DNA of 64,000 nucleotides from Pseudomonas putida (GTDB lineage Bacteria > Pseudomonadota > Gammaproteobacteria > Pseudomonadales > Pseudomonadaceae). Under the pieces are notes generated by a model. That model worked only from the letters and a program-made list of their open reading frames with translations. It had not been told where the DNA came from and made no database searches. The translations under genes were made by a program, and so were the position numbers. Position 1 is the first letter of the stretch. Each line of letters begins with the position of its first letter. Of this stretch, positions 8,681 through 17,540 are shown one piece after another. The stretch spans positions 1 through 64,000 of the forward strand of contig NZ_JANHKS010000008.1 of assembly GCF_028682175.1 (NCBI RefSeq). The letters run 5' to 3'.

Positions 8681-9178
8681 TCAGGCGCGAGAGCGGGTCA
8701 GTCGCCGGGCATCGCGGCGTGCCACCAGTTTCTCGCGCACCTTGTCGTACGCCATGTTGAACAGCATCGTGTACGGCAGGAACAACAGCAACAGACCGAT
8801 ATCCAGCAGGAACGCTTCCCACAGGCTGATCGACAGCCACCAGGCGGCCAGTGGCACCACGGCGACGATCAGCCCGGTTTCGAAGCTGATCGCGTGCAGC
8901 GCCCGGACCTTGAGGGTCATGGCAAACCCGAGCCTGGCGCGCAGCCGGTCGAAGCCTGCGTTGAACAGCATGTTCCAGAGCATGGCGACGGTGGAAATCA
9001 TCACCGTCATCGCCCCCATCTTGCCCAGCGACTGGCCGAGCACCCAGGCAAGGCCCGGCGCGAACAGCACCACGCCGATGAGTTCGAACAGCAGCGCATG
9101 AAAAGCGCGCTCCTTGATGGATTTCGCTGGAACGGCCGACTTCGCGGCCTTGTTCTGCGACAGGGTGCTGACTGGCAT
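8681..9178 (-). CDS. PACE-family biocide/multidrug efflux transporter
   Basis: The 165-residue protein has four transmembrane helices arranged as two bacterial transmembrane pair repeats. Each repeat begins with the family signature: RAFHALLFE in the first and RALHAISFE in the second, with WNMLFN and YTMLFNMAYD closing helices. The type member is the Acinetobacter chlorhexidine exporter AceI. Length fits the family (about 150-165 residues). It is divergent from a LysR gene, the arrangement typical of PACE genes, and that regulator probably controls it through palindromes in the shared 106-base gap. Confidence 0.88.
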   Translation of the reverse strand: MPVSTLSQNKAAKSAVPAKSIKERAFHALLFELIGVVLFAPGLAWVLGQSLGKMGAMTVMISTVAMLWNMLFNAGFDRLRARLGFAMTLKVRALHAISFETGLIVAVVPLAAWWLSISLWEAFLLDIGLLLLFLPYTMLFNMAYDKVREKLVARRDARRLTRSRA

Positions 9179-9184
9179 GACAAC

Positions 9185-9267
9185 TTCACTTTATGGCTGG
9201 GCAGGCGTGCATTGTCGTGGGGCAATGGACTAAAGTGAAAATTGTTTCCATCGGATAAACCGATGGA
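9185..9267. promoter_or_regulatory. Probable LysR operators between the PACE gene and its regulator
   Basis: Two inverted repeats occupy the divergent promoter. TTCACTTTA at 9185-9193 pairs perfectly with TAAAGTGAA at 9231-9239. TCCATCGG-N5-CCGATGGA at 9247-9267 contains ATCGG-N5-CCGAT, a textbook T-N11-A LysR box (T at 9251, A at 9263). The second overlaps the promoter side of the LysR gene, suggesting autoregulation. Confidence 0.65.
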
Positions 9268-9284
9268 TGACTTAGAGTCCTGCC

Positions 9285-10172
9285 ATGAGTTACTCACCCG
9301 AGGCTCTTGAAGCCTTCGCCCAGACCATCGCCCTAGGCTCCTTCAGCGCGGCGGCCCGGCGTCTGGGCAAGAGCCAATCGACGGTCAGCGAAGCCATCTC
9401 CCGGCTGGAGATCGACCTGGGGGTCGAGTTGTTCGACCGCTCCTCCAAACACCCGACCCTGACCGAAGCGGGTAAGGCGTTGCACGGGCGCATCGAGGAA
9501 GTGCTGGCCGCGTCCGACAAACTGCGCCGTGCCGCAGGGCAACTGGCCGGGGGCGTGGAGCCACGGCTGACGCTGGTGCTCTCGGATGCCAACCAGTTCG
9601 CCGAATTCGAGGCGCGCATGGCCGAGCTTGACCAGCGCTTCCCCGAACTTGAACTCGAATGCGTGTTTGCCGAGCATGGCGATGCCATCAACCTGATCCA
9701 GACCGGGCGTGCCTCGTTGGGGCTGCTGTCGGCCCAGGCCAGCTACCCGCCGGAAGTGGGCCACGCGACCATCGCCGAGCGTGCCGATTTCGGCCTGTTC
9801 GTGTCCCACAAGCACCCGCTGGCGGCCGAGAGCGCTGTCGATTATCGCAAGCTGGCCGAACATCGCGCGCTGCGGCTGAACACCATCATCGATGAAAGCA
9901 TCCCTACCGATGACTTGCCCAGCGGTGCGCGGCGCACCTGGTCGGCGCCCAACTATCTGTTGCTGATGGACATGGCGATCTTCGGCTTCGGCTGGTCGGC
10001 CCTGCCGCGCTGGCTGGTGCGCGGGTACGCCCAGGGGCGGCTCAAGGAGTTGCAGGTTCCGGGCTGGCCGCGCAGTTCGGCGGTGGATGTGATCTGGTCG
10101 CGACAGAAAAGCCTGGGGCCTGCGGGGGCGTGGTTGCTGGATACGTTGCTGGAGGGCAGGGGCGGGTATTGA
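9285..10172 (+). CDS. LysR-family regulator of the divergent PACE gene
   Basis: The 295-residue protein has an N-terminal winged helix-turn-helix (about residues 5-60, with GSFSAAARRLGKSQSTVSEAISRLE) and a periplasmic-binding-like effector domain. Its position back to back with a PACE efflux gene, and a T-N11-A palindrome just upstream of its start, point to control of that gene and of itself. The inducer is not predictable, though polyamines or biocides act on characterised homologues such as AceR. Confidence 0.85.
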   Translation: MSYSPEALEAFAQTIALGSFSAAARRLGKSQSTVSEAISRLEIDLGVELFDRSSKHPTLTEAGKALHGRIEEVLAASDKLRRAAGQLAGGVEPRLTLVLSDANQFAEFEARMAELDQRFPELELECVFAEHGDAINLIQTGRASLGLLSAQASYPPEVGHATIAERADFGLFVSHKHPLAAESAVDYRKLAEHRALRLNTIIDESIPTDDLPSGARRTWSAPNYLLLMDMAIFGFGWSALPRWLVRGYAQGRLKELQVPGWPRSSAVDVIWSRQKSLGPAGAWLLDTLLEGRGGY

Positions 10173-10477
10173 GCCGGCATTTGTACTGACCTTCAGATCG
10201 ACCCGCCGGCAAGCCGTGCTGCTACGGACCGTGTTGCGCCCCGATCCCGTAGCAGCCGGGCTTGCCCGCGGGGGCGGCCTCAAGGTCGACAATGTCCACC
10301 AACCGTGCGACGTTTTACCCTCAACGCAAACGATTGCGACCATCGGTCATCTTCCCGTCTTGAGCCCTGAACCCCTCTATTCCAAGGCTTGCCACCTTCC
10401 AAACGATCACCACCGGCGGCTTTTTACCCGGCCATCACCATCCCCCTACAAAAAAGAGGTTGAATAGTCACAGTAAA
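10173..10477. other. Non-coding gap before deoK with a REP pair
   Basis: This stretch holds a REP pair whose halves are in the order right-arm then left-arm: 10202-10227 reading CCGCCGGCAAGCCGTGCTGC and 10247-10275 reading AGCCGGGCTTGCCCGCGG. The halves come from slightly different REP types. The rest (10276-10477) has no convincing gene and leads into the DeoR operator. Confidence 0.6.
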
Positions 10478-10493
10478 TGTTATTTAAATAACA
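10478..10493. promoter_or_regulatory. DeoR operator upstream of deoK
   Basis: A perfect 16-bp palindrome, TGTTATTTAAATAACA, starts 69 bases before deoK. The enterobacterial DeoR operator is a 16-bp palindrome with the same outer half-sites, TGTTA-N6-TAACA. With a DeoR orthologue encoded 4 kb downstream, this is very probably its binding site for the deoK-deoP-deoX unit. Confidence 0.8.
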
Positions 10494-10546
10494 AAAATAA
10501 TAACGCCCCCGATGCCTGTCGGAGGCGTGAACAAGGTACGACACAC

Positions 10547-11467
10547 ATGAACAAGATCGCGGTCATCGGCAGCAACATGGTGGATTTGATCACCTACATC
10601 GACCGGATGCCGGCCCTGGGGGAAACTCTGGAAGCGCCGGATTTCGCCATGGGCTGTGGCGGCAAGGGCGCCAACCAGGCCGTCGCTGCCGCCAAACTGG
10701 GCGCCGATGTGCTGATGTTGAGCAAGGTCGGCGACGACATGTTCGCTGACAACACCCTGGCCAACTTCAAGCGCTTCGGCATTGACACCCAGTTCGTGCA
10801 GCGCGTGCCTGGCGTTTCCAGCGGCGTCGCGCCTATCTTTGTGCAGAGCGATTCGCACAACAGCATCCTCATCGTCAAAGGCGCCAACGCCCACCTCAAA
10901 CCCGCTGACATCGACGCCGCTCAAGCCGCCCTGCGCGACTGCAAGCTGATCGTCCTGCAGCTGGAAATCGAACTCGAAACCGTTTACTACGCCATAGATT
11001 TTGCGAAAGCCAACGGCATTCCCGTGCTGCTCAACCCGGCACCGGCGGTCAAGGGCCTGAGCCGCGAGCATCTGTCGAAGCTGGACTTCTTCATCCCCAA
11101 CGAAACCGAACTGGCGCTGGTCACAGGGCGGGTTGTCGATTCGGTGGATTCCGCCCGCGCCGCTGCCTTGCAACTGGTAGAGGACGGCATCCGCCACGTG
11201 ATCGTGACCCTCGGTGAAAAGGGCGCGCTGTACGTAGGCGAGGAGGGTGAGTTTCGCGTCGAAGGCGTCAAGGTCGACGCGCGCGACACCACCGGCGCAG
11301 GCGACGCATTCATCGGCTGCTTCTCCCACCACTGGAGCCAGGACGGCGACATGCGCCGCGCCATGACCCAGGCGGTTGCCTATTCCGCCTGCTCGGTCAC
11401 GGGGCTGGGCACCCAGAGTTCCTACCCTGACGCTGCCACGTTCGGGCGTTTTCTCGACACGCTGTAA
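10547..11467 (+). CDS. deoK: Deoxyribokinase, PfkB/ribokinase family
   Basis: The 306-residue cytosolic kinase carries the PfkB signatures: GCGGKGANQAVAAAKLGA (residues 37-53 or so) for sugar binding and DTTGAGDAF (247-255), with catalytic Asp253. By itself it could be ribokinase. The downstream permease, DUF4432 epimerase, DeoR-type regulator and deoC match the Salmonella deoQKPX deoxyribose locus, so phosphorylation of 2-deoxy-D-ribose to its 5-phosphate is the favoured reaction. The ATG at 10547 is chosen over an upstream in-frame ATG at 10460, because the latter lies before the operator and its extension is not kinase-like. Confidence 0.82.
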   Translation: MNKIAVIGSNMVDLITYIDRMPALGETLEAPDFAMGCGGKGANQAVAAAKLGADVLMLSKVGDDMFADNTLANFKRFGIDTQFVQRVPGVSSGVAPIFVQSDSHNSILIVKGANAHLKPADIDAAQAALRDCKLIVLQLEIELETVYYAIDFAKANGIPVLLNPAPAVKGLSREHLSKLDFFIPNETELALVTGRVVDSVDSARAAALQLVEDGIRHVIVTLGEKGALYVGEEGEFRVEGVKVDARDTTGAGDAFIGCFSHHWSQDGDMRRAMTQAVAYSACSVTGLGTQSSYPDAATFGRFLDTL

Positions 11468-11485
11468 GTCACCCATGAGCCGCCG

Positions 11486-11517
11486 CGCCCCGACCGGTCA
11501 GCACGACCGGCAGGGCG
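11486..11517 (+). other. Intercistronic stem-loop between deoK and deoP
   Basis: CCGGTC (11494-11499) pairs with GACCGG (11505-11510) and the flanking CGCCC (11486-11490) with GGGCG (11513-11517). There is no T-run after it, so it is more likely an mRNA stability or processing element than a terminator. Confidence 0.45.
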
Positions 11518-11548
11518 GGGTATTCCCTGCACTTCACGGAGAACAACA

Positions 11549-12883
11549 ATGACAAAGCCCGCGCTCCAACAATCACCGGACGGGTTCTACCTGAACCGCA
11601 CGCCCTGGTTCGCCTTCATCCTGCTGTGCTGCTGCTTCGCGTTGTGGGCGGCGGCCGCGAGCATGAACGACGTGCTCATCGCGCACTTCAAGAAAGCCTT
11701 CCTGCTCAGCGATTTCCAGACGGCGTTCGTGCAGTCCGCGTTCTATCTGGGTTACTTCTTCGTGGCGATTCCGGCGGCGCTGGTCGTACGCAAGTTCAGC
11801 TACAAGACCACCATCCTGATCGGCCTGCTGCTGTACATGGTGGGCTGCTCGCTGTTCTTCCCGGCGGCATCCATGGCCAAGTACGGCATGTTCCTGATGG
11901 CGCTGTTCGTGATCGCGGCGGGCCTGTCGTTCCTGGAAACCGCCTGCAACACCTACTCGACCCTGATGGGCCCCCGAGAAACCGGCACCCGTCGCCTCAA
12001 CATCTCCCAGACTTTCCACCCGTTCGGCGCCATGGCCGGGGTCTACGTCGGCAGCTTCGTGATGTTCAAGGACACCGACGCCACCCGCGAACAGTTGACC
12101 CAGATGAGCGCCTCCGAAGCAGCGATCCAGCAACTGGACATGATCCAGTCGACCCTGCTGCCGTACAAATGGATGATCGCGGTGCTGATCCTGATGTTCG
12201 TGCTGATCGCCTTCACCAAGTTCCCGGCGTGCAAGGGCAATATCAAGGAAAGCGTCAAATCCAGCAGCCTGGGCCAGAGCCTGTCTCGCCTGTGGCGCAA
12301 CCCGCGATTCACCTTCGGGGTGCTGGCGCAGTTCCTGTACGTCGGCGCGCAAGTGGGCGTGTGGAGTTTCACCATTCGCCTGGCCATGCAGATGGGCGGG
12401 ATGAACGAGCGCAGCGCCTCCTGGTTCTTGCTGACCACCTTCGCCGCCTACTTCGTCGGCAAGATGATCGCCAACCTGCTGATGCGCAAGATGCACCCGG
12501 CCAAGGTGCTGGCAATCTACGGCGTGCTGACTATCGTGCTGCTGGCCTACACCATTCTGGTGCCGAACATCAGCGCCGTGTATGCGGCGGTGGGCGTGAG
12601 CATTTTCCTCGGCCCATGCTGGCCGACCATCTACGGCCTGACCATCGACGGTCTGGGCGAAGACACCGGCGTGGGCGGCTCGCTGCTGGTCATGAGCATC
12701 GTCGGCGGTGGCGTGATGCCGATCTTCCAGGGCCTGCTCTCCGATGCCACCCACGGCAACATGCAGATCGCCTACAGCGTGCCGCTGCTGTGCTTCGTGG
12801 TGATCGTGGCCTATGCGATCAAGTGCATGCGTGACCCGCGAAGTGAAACGGCGCCGGTGGGCGCGGCGGTGACCGCCTCATGA
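11549..12883 (+). CDS. deoP: Deoxyribose permease, FucP-like MFS transporter
   Basis: The 444-residue protein has twelve membrane segments and the features of the fucose/proton symporter branch of the MFS: an early SMNDVLIAHFKKAF loop, a conserved acidic residue there, and LGPCWPTIYGLTIDGLGEDTGVGGSLL late in the protein (quoted in part). Salmonella DeoP belongs to this branch. It lies 81 bases after deoK and overlaps deoX by four bases (ATGA), indicating co-translation. Uptake of 2-deoxyribose is inferred from the operon; the family alone would also allow fucose or another sugar. Confidence 0.8.
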   Translation: MTKPALQQSPDGFYLNRTPWFAFILLCCCFALWAAAASMNDVLIAHFKKAFLLSDFQTAFVQSAFYLGYFFVAIPAALVVRKFSYKTTILIGLLLYMVGCSLFFPAASMAKYGMFLMALFVIAAGLSFLETACNTYSTLMGPRETGTRRLNISQTFHPFGAMAGVYVGSFVMFKDTDATREQLTQMSASEAAIQQLDMIQSTLLPYKWMIAVLILMFVLIAFTKFPACKGNIKESVKSSSLGQSLSRLWRNPRFTFGVLAQFLYVGAQVGVWSFTIRLAMQMGGMNERSASWFLLTTFAAYFVGKMIANLLMRKMHPAKVLAIYGVLTIVLLAYTILVPNISAVYAAVGVSIFLGPCWPTIYGLTIDGLGEDTGVGGSLLVMSIVGGGVMPIFQGLLSDATHGNMQIAYSVPLLCFVVIVAYAIKCMRDPRSETAPVGAAVTAS

Positions 12884-13962
12884 AAACCACGACGATCGCT
12901 CTGTACCCGGAGCTGTTCGGCAGCGCCGAAAAGACCCTGCTCGAATCGACGGACTTTCGCGTGCTGGCCTGGACCTACCCCAGTGGCGTGAAGGCCGTGG
13001 CGCTGGAGAACAATCGCGGACGTGTGGTGGTGCTGCCTTATCAGGGGCAGATGATCTGGTCGGCGGTGTTCGACGGTTGCGACCTGACCATGCGCAACAT
13101 GTTCAGCCAGCCCCGTCCAAGCTCGACGGTGATCGGCACCTACGGTTGCTTCATGTTCCACAGCGGCATCCTGCGCAACGGCTGCCCGACGCCTGCGGAT
13201 GACCATGCGCTGCACGGCGAAATGCCGTGCGCGCCGATGGACAGCGCCTGGCTGGAAGTGGGTGAAGACGCGGCGGGTGCCTTCCTGCGCCTGGGCGGCG
13301 AATACGAGTACGTGATGGGCTTTGGCGATCACTACCGCGCTCGTCCCGGCGTGACGCTGCGCGCAGGCTCGGGCCTGTTCGACATCGGCATGGACGTGCA
13401 GAACCTTGCGGGCAAGCCCATGGAGCTGATGTACATGGCGCACATGAACTATGCCTACGTCGCTGACGGGCAGTTCGTCGAGCCGATGGGCATCGAGGTG
13501 ACGCGGGTGCGCAGCAGCGTGCCGGCCCATGTGAAACCGACCCCTGCCTGGTCGGCGTATATCGCCGAGCTGACCGAGGATCCGTCGCGTCTCGACAGGC
13601 TGGATTCGCCGCAGTTGTATGACCCGGAGATTGTCTGCTTCTTTGATGGCGTGCAGGCTGATGCCAGGGGCGACGCGCATTTCCTGCTCAAGCATCCGGC
13701 AGGGCCTGCGTTCTATACGCGGTACAAGCCTGCGCAGTTCGAGCACGCTGCGCGCTGGATCCTGCACAACGCCGATCAACAGGTGGCCGCCTTCGTGTTG
13801 CCTGCCACCTGCGAGCCGGAGGGCTACTTGGCGGAAAAGGCCAAGGGCAACGTGCGGGAACTGGCGGCGGGGCAGAGTGCGTCGTTCAGCGTGACGACGG
13901 GGTATCTGTCGGCCGCGGAAGTGCGCCAGCTTGAGGATCTTCCAGGGGTACACGCCCCGTAG
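12880..13962 (+). CDS. deoX: DUF4432 aldose epimerase-like protein
   Basis: The 360-residue protein has the galactose-mutarotase-like beta-sandwich pattern of DUF4432, with histidines in MFHSGI (about residue 90), DHALHGEMPCAP (about 108-118) and HMNYAY. Salmonella deoX and E. coli homologues occupy the same position after deoP. Interconversion of deoxyribose anomers before phosphorylation is the likely task. The start overlaps the deoP stop by four bases. Downstream is a REP palindrome, so this closes the unit. Confidence 0.78.
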   Translation: MKTTTIALYPELFGSAEKTLLESTDFRVLAWTYPSGVKAVALENNRGRVVVLPYQGQMIWSAVFDGCDLTMRNMFSQPRPSSTVIGTYGCFMFHSGILRNGCPTPADDHALHGEMPCAPMDSAWLEVGEDAAGAFLRLGGEYEYVMGFGDHYRARPGVTLRAGSGLFDIGMDVQNLAGKPMELMYMAHMNYAYVADGQFVEPMGIEVTRVRSSVPAHVKPTPAWSAYIAELTEDPSRLDRLDSPQLYDPEIVCFFDGVQADARGDAHFLLKHPAGPAFYTRYKPAQFEHAARWILHNADQQVAAFVLPATCEPEGYLAEKAKGNVRELAAGQSASFSVTTGYLSAAEVRQLEDLPGVHAP

Positions 13963-14048
13963 CAGCACGGCTTGCCGGCGGGAGCGGTGTGTCTGCCACT
14001 GATGTTCTGTCTGACACTCCGCTCCCGCCGGCAAGCCGTGCTGCTACG
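13957..14048. repeat. REP palindrome (GCTTGCCGGCGG family)
   Basis: Left arm CGTAGCAGCACGGCTTGCCG and its complement ending TGCTGCTACG, with about 40 bases between. It lies between the convergent deoX and deoR genes. Confidence 0.9.
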
Positions 14049-14077
14049 AGGTGGCGGCTGGAGGGCGTGGATTCATT

Positions 14078-14848
14078 TCACACCACCAACTGCGCCCCGT
14101 ACCCCTGAATCAGATCGCGATAAGGCTTGGGCAGTTTCTTGTCGCTGACCACCACATGAAAGTGCTCAAGGGTGGCGAAATGCGCGGTGCGCACGGCGTC
14201 GAACTTGGAGTGGTCGGCCAGCAGCATGCAGTGCCGGGCCTGGCGCAGGACCTTCTGCTTGACCTCCACTTCATTGAAGTTGAAGCAGGTCACGCCGAAT
14301 TCGTCGCTCACCCCGGCGGCGGACACGAAGGCCCAGGTCAGGCGGATGCCGTCCAGGATGCTGGCCTCGCTGTGGTGCTCGAACACCTGGTTCTTGCGGT
14401 GGAAAGTGCCGCCACACAGGATCAGCGTGCAGTTGGGTTTGTGCTGCAACTTGAGCAGCACGTTGAGGGAGTTGCACACGGCGGTGAACTCCAGCTCGTC
14501 GGGGATGAAATCGATGACGAAGGGCACCGTGGTGCCGCAGTCGAAGAACACCGTGTCGCCGGGCTTGATGAAGGCCGCCGCCAGTTTGCCGATGCGGCGC
14601 TTTTCCTCGACATGGCGGGTGCCCTGTTCGGTGACCTTGTAATCGCTGGCTTCCGACGGATCGAAGGCCAGGGTGATGTGCCCGCCCAACAGGTGGAATT
14701 TTTCCGGATGACGGCCCAGGTCGCGGCGCAGGGTCATCTCCGAAACGTCCAGCAGGGCCGCCATTTCACGCAGGTGAATGGCCTTCTGGTCCTGCAGGGC
14801 TTGCTGGATCAATTTGATGCGGTCGGATTTTTTACTGTCCACAGGCAT
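14078..14848 (-). CDS. deoR: DeoR-type repressor of deoxyribose genes
   Basis: The 256-residue protein has an N-terminal helix-turn-helix whose recognition region, LLDVSEMTLRRDLGRH, is nearly the same as that of E. coli DeoR. Its sensor domain shares VEEKRR, FFDCGTTVPF, FTAVCNSLN and LADHSKF blocks with that protein, so orthology is likely rather than mere family membership. E. coli DeoR is induced by deoxyribose-5-phosphate. It is divergent from deoC with two DeoR-like boxes in the gap. The ATG at 14848 matches the E. coli start; the in-frame ATG at 14884 lies inside a palindrome. Confidence 0.85.
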   Translation of the reverse strand: MPVDSKKSDRIKLIQQALQDQKAIHLREMAALLDVSEMTLRRDLGRHPEKFHLLGGHITLAFDPSEASDYKVTEQGTRHVEEKRRIGKLAAAFIKPGDTVFFDCGTTVPFVIDFIPDELEFTAVCNSLNVLLKLQHKPNCTLILCGGTFHRKNQVFEHHSEASILDGIRLTWAFVSAAGVSDEFGVTCFNFNEVEVKQKVLRQARHCMLLADHSKFDAVRTAHFATLEHFHVVVSDKKLPKPYRDLIQGYGAQLVV

Positions 14849-14867
14849 TCCGGCTGTCGATTGAATT

Positions 14868-14905
14868 TGGTGTAAAAATAACATTTTATGTTATGTTTGA
14901 AACAT
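14868..14905. promoter_or_regulatory. Two DeoR-like boxes between deoR and deoC
   Basis: Two 16-bp segments resemble TGTTA-N6-TAACA: TGGTGTAAAAATAACA at 14868-14883, with a perfect right half, and TGTTATGTTTGAAACA at 14889-14904, with a perfect left half. They are 21 bases apart start to start, two helical turns, so a bound pair would lie on one face. Two other palindromes overlap them: TAACAT-TTT-ATGTTA (14879-14893) and ATGTTTGAAACAT (14893-14905). Confidence 0.65.
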
Positions 14906-14973
14906 CTGGTGCGGCGCACACTCTTTTAGCTTAAAGCGTGCCGCTTGTAACGGCTTATCTCCCAGGAATTGCA

Positions 14974-15654
14974 ATGAAGATCGAACCTGCAGCACTCGCA
15001 CAATACATCGACCATACCCTTCTGGCCGCCGATGCCTCCCGCGAGCAGATCGCCACATTGTGCCGTGAAGCGCTAGAGCATGGATTCTATTCGGTGTGCG
15101 TCAACTCGGGCCAGGTGCCCTACGCAGCGTCGCTGCTGACCGACGGCAAGGTCAAGGTCTGTGCCGTGGTCGGTTTCCCGCTGGGCGCGGGCCTGTCCGA
15201 CACCAAGGCATTCGAAGCGAAGCAAGCGATTGCCGCAGGCGCGGGTGAAATCGACATGGTACTCAACGTCGGTGCCCTGAAAGACGGCCTGCTGGACTTC
15301 GTGACCGACGACATTGCCGCCGTCAAACAGGCCTGCGGTACAGTGCCGTTGAAGGTGATCCTGGAAACCTGCCTGCTCGACGACGCACAGAAGGCCAAGG
15401 CCTGCGAAATCTGCCGCGAGCTGGACGTGGCCTTCGTCAAGACCTCCACCGGCTTCAGCAAGAGCGGCGCGACCCTGGAAGACGTGACGCTGATGCGCAA
15501 GGTGGTCGGCGCCGGTGTAGGCGTCAAGGCCTCCGGCGGCGTGCGCGACTACGCAACCGCCGTGGCCATGATCGAAGCGGGCGCCACGCGCCTGGGCACC
15601 AGTTCAGGTATTGCCATCGTCAGTGGTGCGCAGGCGTCGGGCTCGGGTTACTAA
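14974..15654 (+). CDS. deoC: Deoxyribose-phosphate aldolase
   Basis: The 226-residue class I aldolase cleaves 2-deoxyribose-5-phosphate to glyceraldehyde-3-phosphate and acetaldehyde. Active-site residues are all visible: Asp94 ([10 protein letters not shown]), Schiff-base Lys156 (FVKTSTGF) and Lys185 (VKASGGVR). The length fits the short bacterial form. Translation probably starts at 14974, with AGGA seven bases before, not at the in-frame ATG at 14938. It is transcribed away from deoR and completes the pathway begun by deoK. Its stop overlaps the stop of the convergent DUF899 gene. Confidence 0.93.
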   Translation: MKIEPAALAQYIDHTLLAADASREQIATLCREALEHGFYSVCVNSGQVPYAASLLTDGKVKVCAVVGFPLGAGLSDTKAFEAKQAIAAGAGEIDMVLNVGALKDGLLDFVTDDIAAVKQACGTVPLKVILETCLLDDAQKAKACEICRELDVAFVKTSTGFSKSGATLEDVTLMRKVVGAGVGVKASGGVRDYATAVAMIEAGATRLGTSSGIAIVSGAQASGSGY

Positions 15655-16397
15655 CCCTTCTTCTCCCCACAGCAGTGGTCTGCGCCTTCCGCATCCTGAT
15701 ATTTATCATGCAGGCGCACCCACTCCATTATCTCTTCTTCGTTGCGGCCTTTCGGCGTCAAGTCCAGATAGTTGTAAGTGCCCACCAGAATGTCCAACCC
15801 ACGGGCGTAAGCCGAGTAGGTGTGGAAGATCTCCCCCGCCGCATTCTTGTAGAACACGCTCACGCCGGGCATTTCCTCTTCGGCGAAGTCGGTGGTCTCG
15901 TAGTTGTACTTCATCTTCTTCGCAGACATTTCGTCAGCGCTGGCTGACACGTGGAAGTCCTCGTTGAAGGACGTGCCTGCCGACGACACCCATTTGAAGT
16001 GCCAGCCCATGCGTTGCTTGAACCCCTCGAATTCCGCCAGAGGCGCGTGGGACACCGCCACCAGCGAGATGTCGTGGTTCGCCAGGTGCAGGTTGGCGCC
16101 GTCCAGGTGGTCGGACAGGAACGAGCAGCCTTTGCAGCCTTCCTTCCAGCCCTTGGCGAACATGAAGTGATAAACGATCAACTGGCTGTTGTTGCCAAAC
16201 AGCTCGGCCAGCGTCTGCCGGCCATCGGGCGTGTCGAAGCTGTAGGCTTCGTCGATTTTTACCCAGGGCAGGGCGCGACGGTCGGCGCTGAGCTGATCGC
16301 GCTGGTGGGTGAGGGCCTTTTCCCGGGCCAGGTGTTCACGCCGGGCAGACAGCCATTCGGCGCGGGATACGACAGGATGCGAGTCGATGTTGCTCAT
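15651..16397 (-). CDS. DUF899 thioredoxin-fold protein
   Basis: The 248-residue soluble protein has the DUF899 pattern: [16 protein letters not shown] at the N-terminal third, then [18 protein letters not shown] with a CxxC pair, [15 protein letters not shown], and a C-terminal [20 protein letters not shown] (20 residues quoted at most). The fold is thioredoxin-like but no reaction is established. The ATG at 16397 is preceded by AAGGAGAAC. The gene is tail to tail with deoC, sharing four bases. Confidence 0.85.
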   Translation of the reverse strand: MSNIDSHPVVSRAEWLSARREHLAREKALTHQRDQLSADRRALPWVKIDEAYSFDTPDGRQTLAELFGNNSQLIVYHFMFAKGWKEGCKGCSFLSDHLDGANLHLANHDISLVAVSHAPLAEFEGFKQRMGWHFKWVSSAGTSFNEDFHVSASADEMSAKKMKYNYETTDFAEEEMPGVSVFYKNAAGEIFHTYSAYARGLDILVGTYNYLDLTPKGRNEEEIMEWVRLHDKYQDAEGADHCCGEKKG

Positions 16398-16557
16398 GAT
16401 GTTCTCCTTGCACAGGCACATATGGGGCTTTGACACTGGCTAGTCGAACGGCGCTGGGTGAAATCGACAAAGGGCTCCTTTCGGCACTTGGGTATGACCT
16501 GCGCCGCCGATCAATGGCAAACTGCCCGGGTACTCGAATTCCCGGACCCCATCGTCT

Positions 16558-17505
16558 ATGCCGCAACTCTCCCTGGCTCATTTCAAGGCTCGCTGGTTTT
16601 TCTGGCTGTGCATGGTGCTGATCGTGGTCGGCCTGCCGGTCGGTTGCGCGGCGCTGCAGCACAAGGAGCGTGAGTTGGTGTTCATGATCGAGCCGGGCAC
16701 CGCCAGCTGGTACCACGGGATTCCTGCGGATGTGCAGGAGCTGGAACTCAGGGCGCCGTCCTTTGGCCTGTCCCAGAACATCCACGCCTGGTGGTGGCCG
16801 GGCGAGAAGAAAGACGCGCCCTCGATCCTCTATCTGCACGGTTCGCGCTGGAACCTCACCGGGCAGTTTTTCCGCATCGAGCAACTGCACGTCCTGGGCT
16901 TTTCGGTGCTGGCCATCGACTACCGGGGCTTTGGCCAGAGCAAGGGGCAACTGCCTTCAGAAGCGTCTGTGTATGAAGATGCGCGCATCGCCTGGGAGCG
17001 TCTGAAACAACTGCAACCCGATCCGCAGAAGCGCCTGATCTATGGGCACTCCCTGGGCGGTGCGGTGGCGGTGGACCTGGCGGCAGAACTGGGGCGCGAT
17101 GCGCAGAAGGGCGATGAGCCTATTCAGGCGCGCGGATTGATCGTCGAGTCGACCTTTACCAATCTGGCGGACGTCGCGTCCTCGGTCGCCAGCACTCGCA
17201 CCTCGTTGCCGGTGCGCTGGCTGGTGTCGCAGAAATTCGATTCCATCGACAAGATCGCCGACATTCACATGCCGGTGCTGATCGTTCATGGCACAGCCGA
17301 CGCATTCGTTTCGCCGCGCTTCAGCCAGCAATTGTTCGACGCGGCGCAAGAGCCGAAGAACCTGTTGATGGTGCCCGGCGGCAACCACAACAACAGCATG
17401 AACCTGGGGCGCCAGGCCTACGCCCAGGCAATCCAGGCATTGCTGACGGCCAAGGCACCGGTGGCTCACAGCGCGCAGAGTGCAACGGCCAGACAGCCTG
17501 GATAA
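16558..17505 (+). CDS. Membrane-anchored or lipoprotein-like alpha/beta hydrolase
   Basis: The 315-residue protein has an N-terminal hydrophobic stretch (residues about 13-30, ending LPVGC), then an alpha/beta hydrolase domain with LYLHGSRWNLTG (oxyanion side), the nucleophile elbow YGHSLGG, Asp in HGTADAF and His in GGNHNNSM. The arrangement resembles the YfhR/ABHD12-13 group. LPVGC could be a lipobox, but Pro at -3 is unusual, so a signal anchor is equally possible. In either case the active domain faces the periplasm. The start has no strong Shine-Dalgarno. The substrate is unknown. Confidence 0.78.
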   Translation: MPQLSLAHFKARWFFWLCMVLIVVGLPVGCAALQHKERELVFMIEPGTASWYHGIPADVQELELRAPSFGLSQNIHAWWWPGEKKDAPSILYLHGSRWNLTGQFFRIEQLHVLGFSVLAIDYRGFGQSKGQLPSEASVYEDARIAWERLKQLQPDPQKRLIYGHSLGGAVAVDLAAELGRDAQKGDEPIQARGLIVESTFTNLADVASSVASTRTSLPVRWLVSQKFDSIDKIADIHMPVLIVHGTADAFVSPRFSQQLFDAAQEPKNLLMVPGGNHNNSMNLGRQAYAQAIQALLTAKAPVAHSAQSATARQPG

Positions 17506-17540
17506 GCCGCTTCGCTAGGCTGGCCGGCCGCAAGTAAAAA

